A DNA stretch of 64,000 nt from Plantago major (GCA_026545765.1 CM048839.1:88240414-88304413); one strand, 5' to 3'; numbered from the stretch's first letter, positions 21,542 through 36,800 are shown. Numbers and translations are program-made. Notes: generated from the sequence alone by a model not told the origin.

Positions 21542-24469
21542 AAAGTAGTATCAGAGCCAGGTTTGAGTCTTTTGGGAGTCTAGACATTGTTAGGTGTTTG
21601 ATGTTTAGACCTTATTTGCTATCGTGAGGGTTCGATTTTGGTTTTCTGTAGGACTTTAAAGTTTTGTTGCTTTTGTGTTTACCCTGATAACGTTACGTTG
21701 CTACAGTGTGAGTTATGGAACGTGGTGGAACATCGAACAGGGGTAGAGGCCGTAGGATTGTTAACGACGCTTCGGGAGGACCAGTGGATGAAAGGGCTAA
21801 TCACGAGGAACCGCCACGAGGTCCGGCCACAATCAAAGCGAGATTGCTAGAGCCTCGACTACTATGACTAGCTTGTTGCAAGAAAGACGTGGCCAACCTT
21901 CCCAAGTTTCTTGTTTCGAGCGGTTTCAGAGGGTGAACTACCCAATGTTCACCGGAGTTATGGATCCTTTGGAGGCTGAGAAGTGGATCGTGGGAATCGA
22001 GGAAAAGTTTACGTCGTTGGAGTTTCCGGAGGAAGCGTGGCTGAGGGTTGCTATCCCTCATATGACTGGTAATGCGAAGTATTGGTGGGACATGACGAAG
22101 ATTGCACAAGGGACCAATGTTGAGCCGATGACATGGGGTCGATTTAAGGAGCTATTTCTCGATCACTACTTCCCGGAGTCAGTCAAGACGGCGAAGCAGA
22201 TGGAATTCCTCAGTTTGAGACAAGGGGATATGATGCGATTAGCGGATAAGTTTCATGAGTCAATGGGTCGCATTCAAAGATATTTTGAGTCGGAAGCCAA
22301 GAAAGTCACTGCTTTTGCAAGTGCCTAAGGGAGGACATCCGAATGAGTGTTCTTCCTCATTTGGATAAGAAGTTTGTTGACGCTTTTAACCGTGCTTTGG
22401 TGGTGGAGGCAGCACTACCAAAGAACCCACAGACGAGGAAGGATTTGAAGAGGCCTAACGACTTTCGTGGAAGTAACAGTTCAAGTAACAAGAAATTTGT
22501 GAAAAGTGATGGAAGTCGGCACACAGGAAAGCTTTGTGATTTTTGCAAGAGGAAGCATCATGGCGAGTGTCGTTGGAAGACTAAGGGTTGCTTCGCATGT
22601 GGTGATACTAGCCATCAAGTGAAGGATTGTCCGATGAGTAGGCAAGGAAAGGCACTAGCACAAACGTCTATAGGACGAGCTCCAAACCAAGCAAGGAATA
22701 CTGGGAGAGTGTTTTCCATTAGCCGTGAGGATACTCAGGCTAGAGAGGATGTCGTCACAGGTACCCTTCCTGTTAATTCTGTAGATGCCTTCGTGTTATT
22801 TGACTCTGGAGCTTCTCACTCGTTTATTTCCAGAAATTTTGTCAAGTCGGTGAACTTTATGCTTTCTAAAGTTATAGACTCTATGCATGTATCTACTCCT
22901 TTAAAATCGCTAGTTGTGTGTGATGATATTTGTAAGGAGTGCATAGTTCGCATAGGTGAGAATGAACTTAGTGTAGACCTAGTAGTACTTGACATGTTCG
23001 ATCTCGACGTCATTCTGGGAATGAATTGGTTGGCTCGCCAACATGCTAAAATTGACTGTTTCGAGAAGAAGATTATTATCCAAGTTCCAGGGATACCGGA
23101 GTTTGAATTCCAAGGATCGGTTTCTAAGAAAACGTTCAGTGTGCCAGTTATTTCAGCATTTAAAGCTCAGAAGGCCCTAAGAAAGGGTTGTACCGGCTTC
23201 ATAGTATATGCAATGGAAGCACGAAAGGAAGGTATCAAACTCAATGATATTTTCGTCATTCAAGAATATCCCGATGTGTTTCCTGAAGATTTGCCTGGAG
23301 TACTCGCAGATAGGGATGTTGAATTTGAAATTAAACTTGTACCGGGTACTAAACCGATATCTAAGGCACCGTATAGGATGGCACCAGCAGAGCTGCGAGA
23401 GCTCAAAATTCAAATACAGGAACTACTTGACAAAGGTTTTATTCGACCGAGCGTATCTCCTTGGGGAGCACCTGTCTTGTTTGTGAAGAAGAAGGATGGG
23501 AGTATGCGCCTTTGCATCGACTATCGAGAGTTGAACAAGGTCACCGTGAAAAATAGGTATCCTCTTCCAAGGATAGATGATCTATTCGATCAGTTGCGAG
23601 GTGCTAAGGTTTTCTCGAAGATCGACTTGAGGTCCGGTTACCATCAATTGAAGATTAAGGCCGGAGATGTGCCTAAATCAGCTTTTCGGACTAGGTATGG
23701 CCATTATGAATTTGTTGTTATGTCCTTCGGTCTCACCAATGCACCTGCAGCTTTTATGGACTTGATGAATAGGGTATTTAAGCAATACCTAGATCAATTT
23801 GTGGTGGTTTTCATTGATGATATTTTGATTTACTCGAAGAGCAAGGAAGAGCACGCAGAGCATTTGAGACTGGTGATGGAAAGATTAAGAGATGAACAGT
23901 TGTTTGCAAAATTTAGTAAGTGTGAGTTCTGGTTGAATCGAGTTACATTTTTAGGACATGTAGTATCTGACGAGGGAATTTCTATTGATCCGTCTAAAGT
24001 CGAAACTGTAGTGAGTTGGCCTCGTCCGACTAATGTTAGTGAAATTAGAAGTTTTCTTGGATTCGCAGGTTACTACAGAAAATTTGTTCAAGGCTTCTCA
24101 ATATTGTCCTTACCGTTGACTCGTTTGACCCAGAAGGGAGTGAAGTTTGAATGGTCTGATGAATGCACCAAGAGTTTCGAATAATTAAAGCAGCGATTGG
24201 TCTCTGCACCTATTCTGAGCTTGCCCAATGATGTCGATGGGTTTGTAATCTACAGTGATGCTTCGAAGATTGGTTTAGGGTGTGTCTTGATGCAAAATGA
24301 CAAAGTTATAGCTTACGCTTCTCGACAGTTGAAGCCTTATGAACGAAACTACCCTACTCATGATCTAGAGTTGGCAGCAGTGGTTTTTGCCTTGAAGATA
24401 TGGCGTCATTACTTGTATGGGGTGAGATGTGAAGTCTATACAGACCATAAGAGCCTCAAGTATCTGTTT

Positions 24470-25412
24470 TGTTGATACGTAAATATGTCCAATCCGTCAT
24501 AAAGGACCTAGGAACGAATCTGAGGCCCTAAGTCATCCAATGGATCCGAGACACCTTAGTCCGAGCCAATGGTCCGATCCGGGCTGACCATCCATGGTCC
24601 GACCCACCCTAAAAGAAAGGAACGAAGGATTTGGGACCTGCAAGGCCCGACCCGGAACCATGAGTCCGACCCACCTTGGTCCGAGCCTCTCTAGGAAAGG
24701 AGCATAGTGCTAAGTCAGTACCCTCTCCGACCCAAGGACTCCGATCCGGATGTCAACTCGGATCCAGCATGACCATCTCATAAAGCAACCAAGCAAATGG
24801 GCACCAAAGAGTGAGATGTCCGAACCAGAGTCTGAATCGGAAGAGTTGGACAGGCAGGAGAACTTCCTCAACTGACAACCAAATATGGTCCGGACCAATC
24901 GTCCGGACCCATCTCTCCGAACCTGGGAACTCGGCAGAACTAATCACATCCTCAAGAACTCTCCCAATAATGACCAAACTACCCCTAAAGCCCAAGATGG
25001 CATGGGCTAAAGCTTCATTATTGGGCTATGGGCCTCATATTAGCATTGGTGGCTCAATCGTAGCCTTACACTTGGCGCAATCCTAGCAAGGCCTTCCATT
25101 TTGATGATAGCCTATAAATAAGGCACACATCCCCACAAGTAAGGAACATCTCACAAGTCACATCACGACCTCAATCCCGAATATTATACAGAGTTGATCT
25201 TCAGTCACTCTCGAGTAAAGTCTCATCCCGGTTTGACACTTAGCAAACCGGGCACTAACCCCCCCCCCCCACTCAAGTGTGCAGGTCCTTACCGAAGCAG
25301 TTGGTCGCTGGTTCTTACGCCTTGGTCCTTACCTAGCAAGGAGCTTCTTACCTTGGCATCCATTAGTGGAGTTGAAATAAATCTAAGTAGTTGGGGAGTT
25401 ACACCCTCAACA
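24470..25412 (+). repeat. 5' LTR of the Tat element (943 bp)
   Basis: Starts TGTTGATACG and ends CCCTCAACA. A TATA box TATAAATA at 25113-25120 is the likely promoter. It is nearly identical to 37976-38921 apart from a handful of substitutions, two short indel clusters and a C-run length difference. Confidence 0.93.
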
Positions 25413-25463
25413 TTTTGGCGCCGTCTGTGGGAATCTTTGCAAAAAGTCCCGTTCTCTTCAGTA

Positions 25464-28400
25464 ATGGCAAGAACAAGAAGGTCCGCAAGAACCAACGCCA
25501 CTTCCATTGGTACGCCTGCTCCAAGACAAAGGGGAAGACCTCTCACTAGAAGAGGTGGGGTAGCAAAAGTTTCAACAAGAGAAGTAATAGATGATCCAAG
25601 TGATGGTCATACCGCTAGTCTTTCTTCTGGCGAGGAAAGAGCCATTAATCCACCAGTAAGGACCCAGACACTTGGGGACGAAGGACAGGTTCCTCCGTCA
25701 GGAACACATGGTCCTCCTCCAGGAAGAAACTTTACCCTTCCGAATGGACAGATCATTCGTCCTAGTGAGTTCGGGATGAATGAGAATCAGTTTGGCCTCT
25801 TACTCACCACTATTCAAGGATGCTTTGGATCGAACAACCTCCAGCCTCCTCAGCCCACCCCGCCTACGCCGATCCCAAGGCAAGTCAACTCATTAATCAA
25901 GAAATGAGCACCGTCCTATCCAACAAAGGCTGGGGGAACAAGCTCAACCAGAAGACCTGAGACATCTTCTCAATAGAAGAGCCGCTGCTTCTCATGAACA
26001 ACGAGGGAGAAGTCCAGAGGTGCCACGAGTAAACGAAGTGGGAACCAGTCGGCGAGGAGCTCAACAACAAGCGCCTAGAGATCAAATGGCGGAAAGCATC
26101 CCGATAGTTCCAATCGATGATCTTCCTCCAGATGTAGTCACAACCCTTAATCGTGAAAGACCGACAATGAGCGTATCTACCTCCAATGTAAGGCCTGAAA
26201 CACAAATTGCCACCTTGAGCAGGATGGTCAAAGCACATGAGAAGGTGGTAGTTAAAACTCCCAACCCTCTGTGCGATGAGATCAGAAGAGAAAGAAAGCG
26301 CCCCGACTGTGTTATCCCAAACCTTGAGCATTACTATGGAGATACTTGCCCTATAGGGCATCTTACTAGATACGAAAGTAAGATGGAAAGCAATGGACTC
26401 AACGACAACATGAAAGCTCTCAACTTTTCCACCACACTCTTTGGAGAAGCAATGGATTGGTGGACCTCACTACCTAATGGTTCCATCAAATCTTATGCGG
26501 ACATCGCCTCCCTTTTCTTGAAAAGGTTTGAGAAAGCAAAGAGAAGGAAGAGGTCAGTTGAGCATCCGCGCATAATCCGTAGAAGAGCATGAGGACCTTA
26601 GAACCTTCCTTGACCGCTTCAACACTGAAGTACGACAGGTGGAGCCTCATAGCATCAAAGAGCGGGTCCGACACCTATATGCTAACACTTATAATGATGA
26701 GCTTAGAAGGAAGCTTTCCAACGAAGAAATCACCACTGAAAAGTACCTGGAAGATATCTCAAGGAGTCTTGTATGGAGAAGATTACCAAGAAATGTCCCG
26801 ATAAGAGCAGGATAAAGAAGGGAAAGAACAAGTCGACAGAACTCCTCCTCGTCAAGGGAAGTTCGAGCAAAAAGAGATCTCGTGGAGGAAAGAATTCAGA
26901 GAGAAAGCACTCCACCTAGGAGATACGCCGAGTATACTCGCCAATGCACTCAAGATCCGACATCTTCGCTTCTATTGTTGAAAAGGACTTAGATATACAA
27001 TGGCCTAAACTCGCTAAGAGCAACAAGAAGAGTAAATTTTCTAAAGACTACGTAGGTTCCACAAGCGTAAAGGTCACCCGGAGGATTGCATCCAAACAAG
27101 ATGTAAATTGAAAGACTAGTGAGAAGTGGGAAGTTGAAAGAACCAACAGGCGAAGAACCCTCCAGGCATAGAAAGAATGAGCAAAGAAGAGAGGAGCGTG
27201 ATTCTGAACCTCCGACAGGATCTTTACCACCACCTCCAGCGGAAATCCCACCTCGGCATGCCCTAAGATACCAAGGGTACCGCGAGGATACAGAAATGGA
27301 GAACCTCCCTTACAGTGGAATTATCAATGCCATTGCAGGAGGACCAACAGGGGGAGATAGCAGAAATGCAAGGGAAAGGACCGCGCAACACTTGAGAAAC
27401 AACGACAGAGCTTACGGTCCACCAGCCTTGAAAGGCACGAATGCAATTACCTTTGACGATAGCGAGATCCCCCCACCAACGTCTGGCGGAGGAGATCTCA
27501 AGGACCCCGATGTCCCTTTGGTTGTTTCTCTAGTGATTGCCACTTACAAGGTCAACAAGGTACTAATCGACACAGGAAGCTCCTCCAATGTCATATCCAA
27601 AAACACCGTGGAGCAAATGCACCTGGGGCAAATACAATATGGACGAGTATACACTTCATTGGTAGGTTTTGGAGGGTCTGTAGTACGCCCCATTGGAAGT
27701 ATACCACTACAAATCTCTATGGGCACCTTTCCGACAAGGGTGACCAAGACAATCCTCTTCGTGGTAGTAGATAGCACCTTCGACTATAACGTGATCTTGG
27801 GCCGCCCAGGACTTAACCAATTCAGAGCAATTGCTTCTCCCTTACACAACAGGGTAAAGTTTCCAACCCCGAACGGCGTGGGAGAAGAAATGGGCAACGT
27901 TAGGGAAGCCTGGGAGTGCTATATCATGTCAACCAGAGGAGCCACAGTACCTGTCCTTTCGGTCACTAAGGGCCCTCATGACCATTCTTCCATTACTCTA
28001 ACGGCACCAAAGGAAGAAATCGGTATTGGGTCGCTCAGAGAAAAGTTCCTCAAAACAGCTAGGATAGAATCCCATGAAGCCTTGAAAGAGGTCCAACTGG
28101 TCGAAGGAAATTCGGAAAAAACAACTCGGATTGGAACCGAGATGAGTACGGAAGTAGAGCTGAAGCTCATCGCTTGCCTTCGTGACAATCGCGACATCTT
28201 TGCTTGGAGCATAGATGATCTCAAGGGGATAGACCCAAGGATCGCAGTTCACCGTCTGAACATGGATCTGACGGTCAAGCACATCCGGCAAAAGAGGAAA
28301 GACTTTGGACCAGTTGAGGATGCTATCATAGCAGGGGAAGTTGACAAGTTGATGAAAGCAGGTCATATTGAAGAAGTCGACATCTGATTGGGTCTGCAAC

Positions 28401-31400
28401 GTGGTCCTCGCCGAAAAAACTCCAGGAAAGTGGAGAATGTGCAATGACTTCACTAGACTCAACAAATTCTGTCCAAAGGATCCTTATCCATTGCCACGCA
28501 TAGACCAACTGGTTGATTCCACTGCAGGATGTGCGCTTCTAAGCTTCATGGACGCATATCAAGGCTTCTACCAAATTAGGATGGCTCAAGAAGACATCAG
28601 GAAAACGGCATTCTTTGCGGCCGGAGGAGTCTATTGCTTCAAGGTCATGCCCTTTGGCCTCAAGAATGCAGGAGCTACTTGCCAACGGCTGGTAAATAAG
28701 ATGTTCAAGGAAGAATTGGGAAAAACCATGGAAGTCTATGTGGATGACATGCTTGTGAAAAGCAAGACTGAAGAGGAACACATTGAACACCTTAACAATT
28801 GTTTTTCTATTCTCCGGAAATACGGAATGAAGCTGAACCCTGAAAAGTGCACTTTTGGGGTTAAAGGAGGCAAATTCCTTGGTTACATGGTCACAGAAAG
28901 AGGCATCAGTGCTAACCCAGAGAAAATAAAAGCAATCGTAGATCTACCATAGCCCAAGACTGTCAATGAAGTTCAAAAGCTTCTAGGAAAGGTGATGGCA
29001 TTGAGCCATTTTATCTCAAGATCCGCCGAGAAGAACCTTCCCTTCTTTAAGATCTTACGAAAAGGAACTAAGTTCGAATGGACAAAGGAGTGTGAAGAGG
29101 CCCTGGAAAACTTGAAAAAGTATCTCCTCTCGCCGCCCCTTTTGTCTAAACCCATGGAGGCTGAAACTCTTTACCTCTATTTGGCCACCACTGATGAAGC
29201 AATGAGTTCTGTACTGGTACAGATACAAGACAACGAACATTTACCAATTTACTATTTGAGCAAAGCCCTTGCAGGCTCTGAGACCAGATATGTCAAAGTT
29301 GAGAAGCTCGCCTTCGCACTGGTTTACACTGCACGGCGATTGAAGCCTTACTTCAAGTCGCATCGGATTGTGGTCCTTACAAATGAGCCATTCAAACATG
29401 TCTTGGACAAACCGGATCAGTCAGGACGCCTGTCCAAATGGGCTATTGAGCTGAGTGAATATGATATTGGGTATCAAGCCCCATCTGCCAAGAAAGCGCA
29501 AGTTCTGGCCGACTTCCTGGTAGACTATCCAGAGAAAGGAGAAGGAGAGAACGGAAACTCCGTGAAAAGGCTAGCCATGTGGTGATAGCCCAAATCAAGG
29601 AATCAAGTGGAAAGAAAGAAGCGAAGAGACAAAGAGGCAAGATCCACTTGTGACTAAGTATCACCAACCTATGGATGATTCACTCGAGTAAGGCACATGT
29701 TTCTCTTGACGAAGAACTCAATACCGACAACTGCATCTTCCGACAAGAAGCGGGAGGTTGAAAGCACTCACTCCCACTTGGAGGAAAGGAAAGAAACAAA
29801 GAATGTTGGACATTACAAGTGGATTGGATCATCACCGGACGGCTGGGAGGAATAGGAATTTTCCTTGAAAGTCCCGAGGAGCCAAGCTAGAGTACGCCAT
29901 CACCCTCAATTTTAAGGTGACGAACAACGGTTTTAATATGAAGCACTTATAACCGCCCGAGAATGGCAAAAGCCCTTCGTAAAAAGGATCAAAGCCTACA
30001 TGCACTCGCATTTCGTACAATCCAGCTTCTCGGGTCCTTACCACCAAAGGACCTAACATGATCAAATACTTGGAGCTCCTCAAGAAAGAGGTTGAGCACT
30101 TTGAAGAATTTACTCTTGACCAATTTCACAGAGAATGGAATGAAAAAGCCGACGCCCTCTCCAAGTACGCCTCAGCCTTAGGAGCTTTGGACACAAGAAG
30201 TGTCATCCTAATGACCCGCGTGGAATCCTCCCTGGCAAACCCCAACGAACAGATGTTTCTCTTGAGCACAGAAAGAAACTGGATGACTGATATATTCCGT
30301 TACCTCAAGGATGGTACTTTACCTGTGGATCCTAGAGAGGCCAGGAAGATTCAATGTCGAGCTAACAAATACTTTATTCTGGAAGAAGATCTCTACAAAA
30401 GATCCTACAGTGGAACTCACCTAAGGTGCCTAGATCCTCAAGAGGCGAAAACTGCGATGGAAGAAATCCACGCCGGAAGTTGTGGAAGTCATTCTGGAGG
30501 AAGAACTTTGGCGCAAAAGATCATAAGGCAAGGATACTATTGGCCAACTATTGATATTGATGCTGCCAACATCGCCCGCACCTGCGAAGACTGTCAATAC
30601 TATGCCAACATACCACACCGCCAGACCAACCCTATGATTCCGTCAATCATAGCATGCCCATTTGATCAATGGGGCATAGACATAGTTGGTCCCTTTCCTC
30701 GAGGAACACATCAAAAAAAGTTCTTGATAGTGGCAGTGGAATACTTCACTAAGTGGGTCGAAGCTGAAGCAGTGTCAGCCATCACAGAAAGCAGAGTTCG
30801 GACATTCATATGGAAGAACATCATATGTCGGTTTGGACTCCCACGAGTGCTAGTTTCGGACAATGGAGCACAATTTTCTGGGTCAAGACTGAAGGAGTGG
30901 CTTCAGTCCTTCAAAATAGAACAACGCTTTACTTCCGTTGGCCACCCCCAAGCCAATGGTCAGGTGGAAGCCACCAACAAGACCATAGTCAAAATTTTGG
31001 AGAAAAGGTTGAGAACATCCCAAGACAAATATGGATGATCTCGACGCGTCCTTTAGGCGCATCGAACGACAACCGGACCGCCACACAAGAAACACCTTTC
31101 TCCTCGGTCTATGGATCCGGCGGTCATCCTTCTAAACGGTGGTGGCAACCCAGAGAATCCAGCAATACAACCCAGTTGATAATGAGATCGCAAGGATCTA
31201 TGACCTTGAGCTCCTTGAAGACAAGCGCGATAAGGCATTGGCCAACATCCTCCGCTACCAAGCCATGACCGCTCGAGCCTACAATAAATGTGTCTTTCCC
31301 AAGGACATACAAGTTGGAGACTTAGTCCTCAGAAGAGCCGATATACTGAGTCATGTGGGGAAACTTAAGCCCAAGTGGGAAGGACCGTACAAAGTTACTG

Positions 31401-31498
31401 GGGCAAGAGTTAATGGAAGCTTTGAACTAGAAGATGAGCAAGGGCGGGCCTTGAAGAGAACTTGGAATGCCAAGAATCTCCAAAAGTTTTACACTTAG
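25464..31498 (+). other. gag-pol region of the Tat element (fossil)
   Basis: Successive frames encode a basic gag N-terminus, a Retrotrans_gag-type domain around 26310-26560 (AMDWWTSLP), an aspartic protease (DTGSS), RT (FTRLNKFCPKDPYPLPRID; YVDD), RNase H, an archaeal-type RNase H region and an integrase with its zinc-binding segment and DDE residues (near GIDIVGPF, SDNGAQF and GQVEATNK). Gag and pol are not in one open frame and the region has several breaks, so it is treated as a fossil. Confidence 0.85.
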
Positions 31499-33840
31499 AG
31501 GAGGAGTGTGGCAACGACTGTCACCTTCCTTTATCTTGTCGATCTGTTTTTTGTGTTTGTTTTTTGAAAAGGCCTCGAAGCCCTCAAGTTGTAACTCGAT
31601 TTCCGTCAAATCAATACAACTGTGATTTCATAAACATTGTTAATAATCATGTCCTTCGGATCTTATGATTCGAACAGGCTATGAAGAAATTTAACTACTC
31701 GATCCGAAACCAGATCATACACTGATCCGGATCGGATTAACACAATCAAACAGTATCCGACCTTGACAAAGGCAAAAACGCTTTTATTAAAACAGGAGTA
31801 CAGAATTACAAAGTCAGGGTCCGAAGAGCCCTAATCGAGCTTACAAAAACAAGCTCCTATTCTATCTCTTTTCTACTTCTAGAGCGAAGCTTCTTAAGTA
31901 ACCCTGGTCTACCAAACCAAGCCCCGTCCGAGCACTATTAACTTTATCTGTGGGCGCTCCGAAGGAAGAAGGAATTCCACCATCCCAACTTTGATTGCTT
32001 ACTGACAAAGATTCCGAAGCCCCCTTCGGACAATCTAAAGACTAACAGCAGCCGGACGAGATAACTGGGGCCATTCAATGCTTCCAGAAAGGATACTTCA
32101 TCACTTCTGAACGAAAGAAAGCTCCGAAGCAAGCAAGAAGCACTATAACAATCCGGATCGCCTCTTACCAAATACTATAAATACATCTCAGATTCAGAGT
32201 ATTGGGAAGGCGACCGACCCGGATAGTCGGAATAACCCAAGTCACTCCGGAGGCTCCTGTTGGTCCGAGTCCCAACAAGACCGGCATTGTCAGGAACACC
32301 GTCCCGGAATCGCAAGTCGCTCCCTCGAGCCTTCAATTCTGGAACGCAGCCACCAACAAAGCCGAAATGCCGGACGAAGACCATAGTGTAAGACAAACGA
32401 GTTACCGAAGGTTACTTCCTAAGTCCCCAATGATCCGACTCAAACAAGCTCAAGACTCGGGGACTCCTTTCCAGTGCAAGTAGCTCCTCGAGCCTTCAAT
32501 CCGGAAACAAAGTCACCAATGTAACCGAACTACTTGATACATATCTCCAAGGGCGAATGGAAGATCTACTAAAAGGATACATCCGAGCTCCCTCAATCCG
32601 AGAAACGGACAATTAGACACAAGATTGTAGAAAGCCTTCCAACATCTCGGCGGTTTTTACGACAACCACGAAATCTCGGAAGGATTCTACCAAACCAATT
32701 ATGCCGACTTGTCGCCCGCACATACCAGCAGCAAGATGCCTCGGATGCATTGAGGTTCAAAACAACTATTTGAAGATCCTCGAACCATCCAATAATCTAC
32801 CTCTCCGGCTAAAAGTCACGAATATAGACCATGACCGGAGAAAGAAGATTAGCCTGACGATCGAGGAATTGACCGCAAAGATTTCAAGTCTCACTCGCAT
32901 GCATCGTATCCTCGAAGATCCGAGGCGGGCTTTCCGAGCAATTTAATTTCCAAAACTCTCACCGTAAACCAACCCGGGTAGACTTCCGAAGCATCGGAGA
33001 AACCCTGGGGACAAGATCACACGCAAGAGTGATGGCATAAACATGCTCACCAACCGCTCGGACCCGAGCTCCGGACCTTTGGTTACTATGAAAGGGAGAA
33101 AATGTCCTAATGAAAAGCCGTACAAAGCAGGGGTATATATAGAAAGAGAGGACCAATCAGAAGCGGACACGTGTCCCATATTCGCCGGAAATGGGCTTGG
33201 GCCGAACATGGGCCTGCCTCTTCAACTTCTATTACCCCAACCCAATAATCCATCCATAAGGTCGGGCAAATCGACTAAGTTACTCACTCGGACGTGTCAA
33301 GCTCGGGGCTGACATGACAACATCCGAAGCAACTGTGATTCGTATAGAGTCACCCTATACTTAATGTTGATCATCTTCTCACTCTTTCACAAGTCTGTAT
33401 GGCTCGGGATGACGCACCAAGTCAACGTCCGAATCGCCGCTACTTACCACGATACAAGGAAATTCTTTCTCGCAAGCCTTGTCACTCTAAGACGTGGCTC
33501 CGAACCGTTCGTGGTCTGGTTTATTTCTATTAAAGGTTCCGATTCGGATGGGCACAATGGTTGATCATCCCCCAAGACTCAAGACAGAGAATTTGCATCA
33601 GGCAAATTAACGTTCTGGCGGTTTGAATCTCAAGGGTCCGAACCCATTATCCGAATTTACGAGAGTTGATGAGTTACTACGCAAATACGAAATTAAAACG
33701 CGCAAGAATGAAAACAGCAACATTAGCATCCCAACAACAAGAATAGTTCCGAGCCACCAATGGGCCCGGACCAACAACATTCATCGAGTCGGATATATGG
33801 TTTTACAAAAAGATGATGGACAAAAAAGACAACATTGTTT
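31499..33840. other. non-coding spacer of the Tat element
   Basis: Sequence between integrase and the antisense ORF block. It lacks long convincing frames and is rich in TCCGA-type short motifs, as elsewhere in this element. I see no captured gene. Large non-coding spacers at this position are characteristic of Tat/Retand elements. Confidence 0.6.
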
Positions 33841-36800
33841 TTAGGCCCGGAGGCACCCTACTACAAAAAACCCGGGGCATACCCCGTCTTCACTGCCGCT
33901 TCTGGACGAACTAGGTTGAGACCGAGAGGGGCCCCCAGTATCCTTCTCCGGAGGTGCTTGACCTTGCTGTTGGGCTGCCTGGGCTAACCTCCGTTCTCTC
34001 CGAGCCTCAACATCTTTCAGGAAGGCCGGACACTGCTCCATCAAGTCTAGGTCGCGATCAAAGCCTTGGAAAGGCCCGGGCAGAGTCAGCCAGTCTCGGT
34101 TGTGTTCCAAGTGATCCTCCAAAGGAACGAAAACACTGGACATAAGCACCCGAGGGACGAAGGATGGGAGATACGGACCGCCATGGTTGTACTTCTTACC
34201 CTCCGACTCTTCGCAGACCAGCTCCACAAATTCACACTTAAGCAGGTCTTCGTCCAAGACACCCTCCGGAGCAAAGTCCGAGCCATCTCCATTCTTAAAG
34301 GCGGACACTCCCTCAGCCTCCATGTTGCAGTCATCGGGTATCCAACCCTTCCTCCGACACTGGTCCACAGCTGCATCAAACCCATCTTGGCGGGCCTCGT
34401 CATACTTTGACTCGAACAAAAACTTGCAGGAGTCTGAATCAAGGAAATCTTGGATGTACCTTGTCCGACCAAGCTCCTTCAAAGATCTTATCTTTGAAAG
34501 TCCGAGAGACACCCACGAACTCGTCCAAACTATCTTGGTGCACTTTCAAGTCGGTCCAAAGATCGAATGGCACTTTTCATCTTGCCGCCTCCGACTCGGC
34601 CTCTGCTTAGCAATATGGCCTTCTTTAGGCGCCCAAGTCTTTCAATCGATGCTTCAATCGCCTGGCAACTCAGCCTTGGCCAAATCCTCTTCTAGGGTAG
34701 CTCTCCAAGCAGCTACCAAGGAGCATGCTTCCATGGCAGCAGCAAGCTAAAAACAAAGACGAAACATCGGAAGTATTAGATACCTCCGAACCACAAGAAG
34801 ATGTAAAACCAATGGAAAATTTAAACTCACTTTATACCGAAGCGAAGCTAACTCCAAATCCGCTCCAACTCCGAGGCAAGACAACCGAGCAACTTCAAAG
34901 ATCCAATCCACGGCCGCTCATCTTGCCTTTCTTGGCGGGAGGATTCGGACCTTTGGAGGAGCGCTTTTTTGCAGCCGCAGCAATCGATCCGCTTGCGGGA
35001 GGATCTCGGGACACGGATCTTGGAGGCCTCTTCGAGCCCTTAGATCCGACCACCTTACCCTTGTCCGGAGTAGGGATAGTTTAATTTGGGCCTCTTCGCC
35101 CGCAGCAGCTCTCCGAGATTCCTCCACTCGGAACACGGCAGCATTTCTTGGTTCATCCATCGGGAGTACGGTGGAAGTCTTGATAATTTGGGTCCGGGAA
35201 CCCTCTGCCAACTCCTTCCGCTGCGCAGCATTTTGCTGACGCTTCAACTCCCGCATGGTCGACATCGTATACTCGAACCAAAAAGCTGCACATCCGAATC
35301 ACAATGAGTTGCAAAATACAAAAGAATCTACAAATGGTAACTACATAGTCGACAAACCAAATCGGACAACCAACCAGAGGTAGAGAGAAACCACTTACTC
35401 AAATCCTCCATATTGTCACAAAAACTTGGCTCGGACAAGCCGGCCAAGTAAGGAAGAGGCTGACATATCAGCCCTCGGAAGAAGTACTTTTCCGGCTCTT
35501 GACTATGATGGAGCGCTTGCATCCACAAGGGGATGTTCCGTGCCGGTGGCTTCCAATCTGGCAGCTTGCCTCGGAAGAACTTTTTCTCAAAATGCCACGT
35601 GGGCCTCTCCGCTTCGGATTGCCCGGGCTTCAGAGCCGGACGGACAAAAATGTACCTCTTGAACCATTGGATTCCCAACGAGGACAGGGGGTCAACAAAA
35701 AACGTGTACGCCTGGCGACATATGAACGTATAGAACCATGTGTTCCTATTACTTACACTTATGTTGAATAATTTACGAAAATTATCGAATGTGACCGGGA
35801 TGCCTTTATATTTACATAACACTCCGAAGCACATCAGATTTCCGAGGGAGTTGGGGATGATCTGGTGCGGACTCAACCCCATACTGTTCAAAATCTCCAG
35901 AAACTCGGACGATACGGGTAGCCGCCACCCGCAATGGAGACTTATCTCATAAACACACATGTATCCCGGAGGCGGATTGTAGAACGCATAAGATTCGTCT
36001 GGGACTAGAATCTCCACACACTCCGGGATCTCATACCTCCTCCGGAGCTCATCCACTTCATCGGCTCGGATGGTTGAGGCACAGGTAGGCAAAGTACCGT
36101 CTTCATTCAACTCGCCCTCCAGATCGGGGTGAGTGACCTCGTCTTTAGACCGAGGGAACTTTACTTGGAATACGTCCTCACCTTTCCTCAGCCTCTCCGG
36201 ACGCTCTTCCTCAGCCATCTGCCGACTCGGCCCTGCTTGCCCAGCAGATTCCACACGGAGCACACGAGCGGATGGCTCTACACTTTCTTCCTCTTCGGAA
36301 CCAGAATCTTGGCCCCGTACACCTTCTTCTGCCTCATCTTCCTCGGATGAGGACGCTAACTCTACGACAGTCCGAAGAGGCCCAGCGACATGCACACGAT
36401 CCTCCTCACCCTCTTCGAAGATGCTCAAATTGGGAGGTGCTTCTGAGGTATCATGAACTTCCTCGATGATCGGCGCCTGCGGATCCGGAACGAACGGGAC
36501 TCGATTAGGATTACTCCTAAAATTATAACCAAGGTTGCGAATTAAAGATCGGATCTCTACCGGAAGTTCGGATTCTTGGCCAGCCCGACCCGGGCGACGA
36601 GTTCCTACAACTCGCGAACTTGTTTCTTGAGCCGCTACAATAACCTGCACACGGGACACTCGCAGGTAATCCTGACGCCTCGGAGGACCTGGATCCGGAA
36701 CAACTAACCGAAGTAAGGAACTTACCTCGGGCTCTTCCCGGCTCGGATGGGGCGCTTGTTCCACCTCCAAAACTTCGTCGTCATCTACGATCTCAATTTC

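Noticed and set aside
24470-25412. Plus- and minus-strand short frames within the Tat LTR
   Set aside because: The same frames recur in the 3' LTR and have no protein similarity; they are non-coding LTR sequence.
34187-36456. Plus-strand frames (up to 187 codons) in the 3' part of the Tat element
   Set aside because: They lie opposite the longer antisense frames, are low-complexity Ser/Pro-rich, and match no family.
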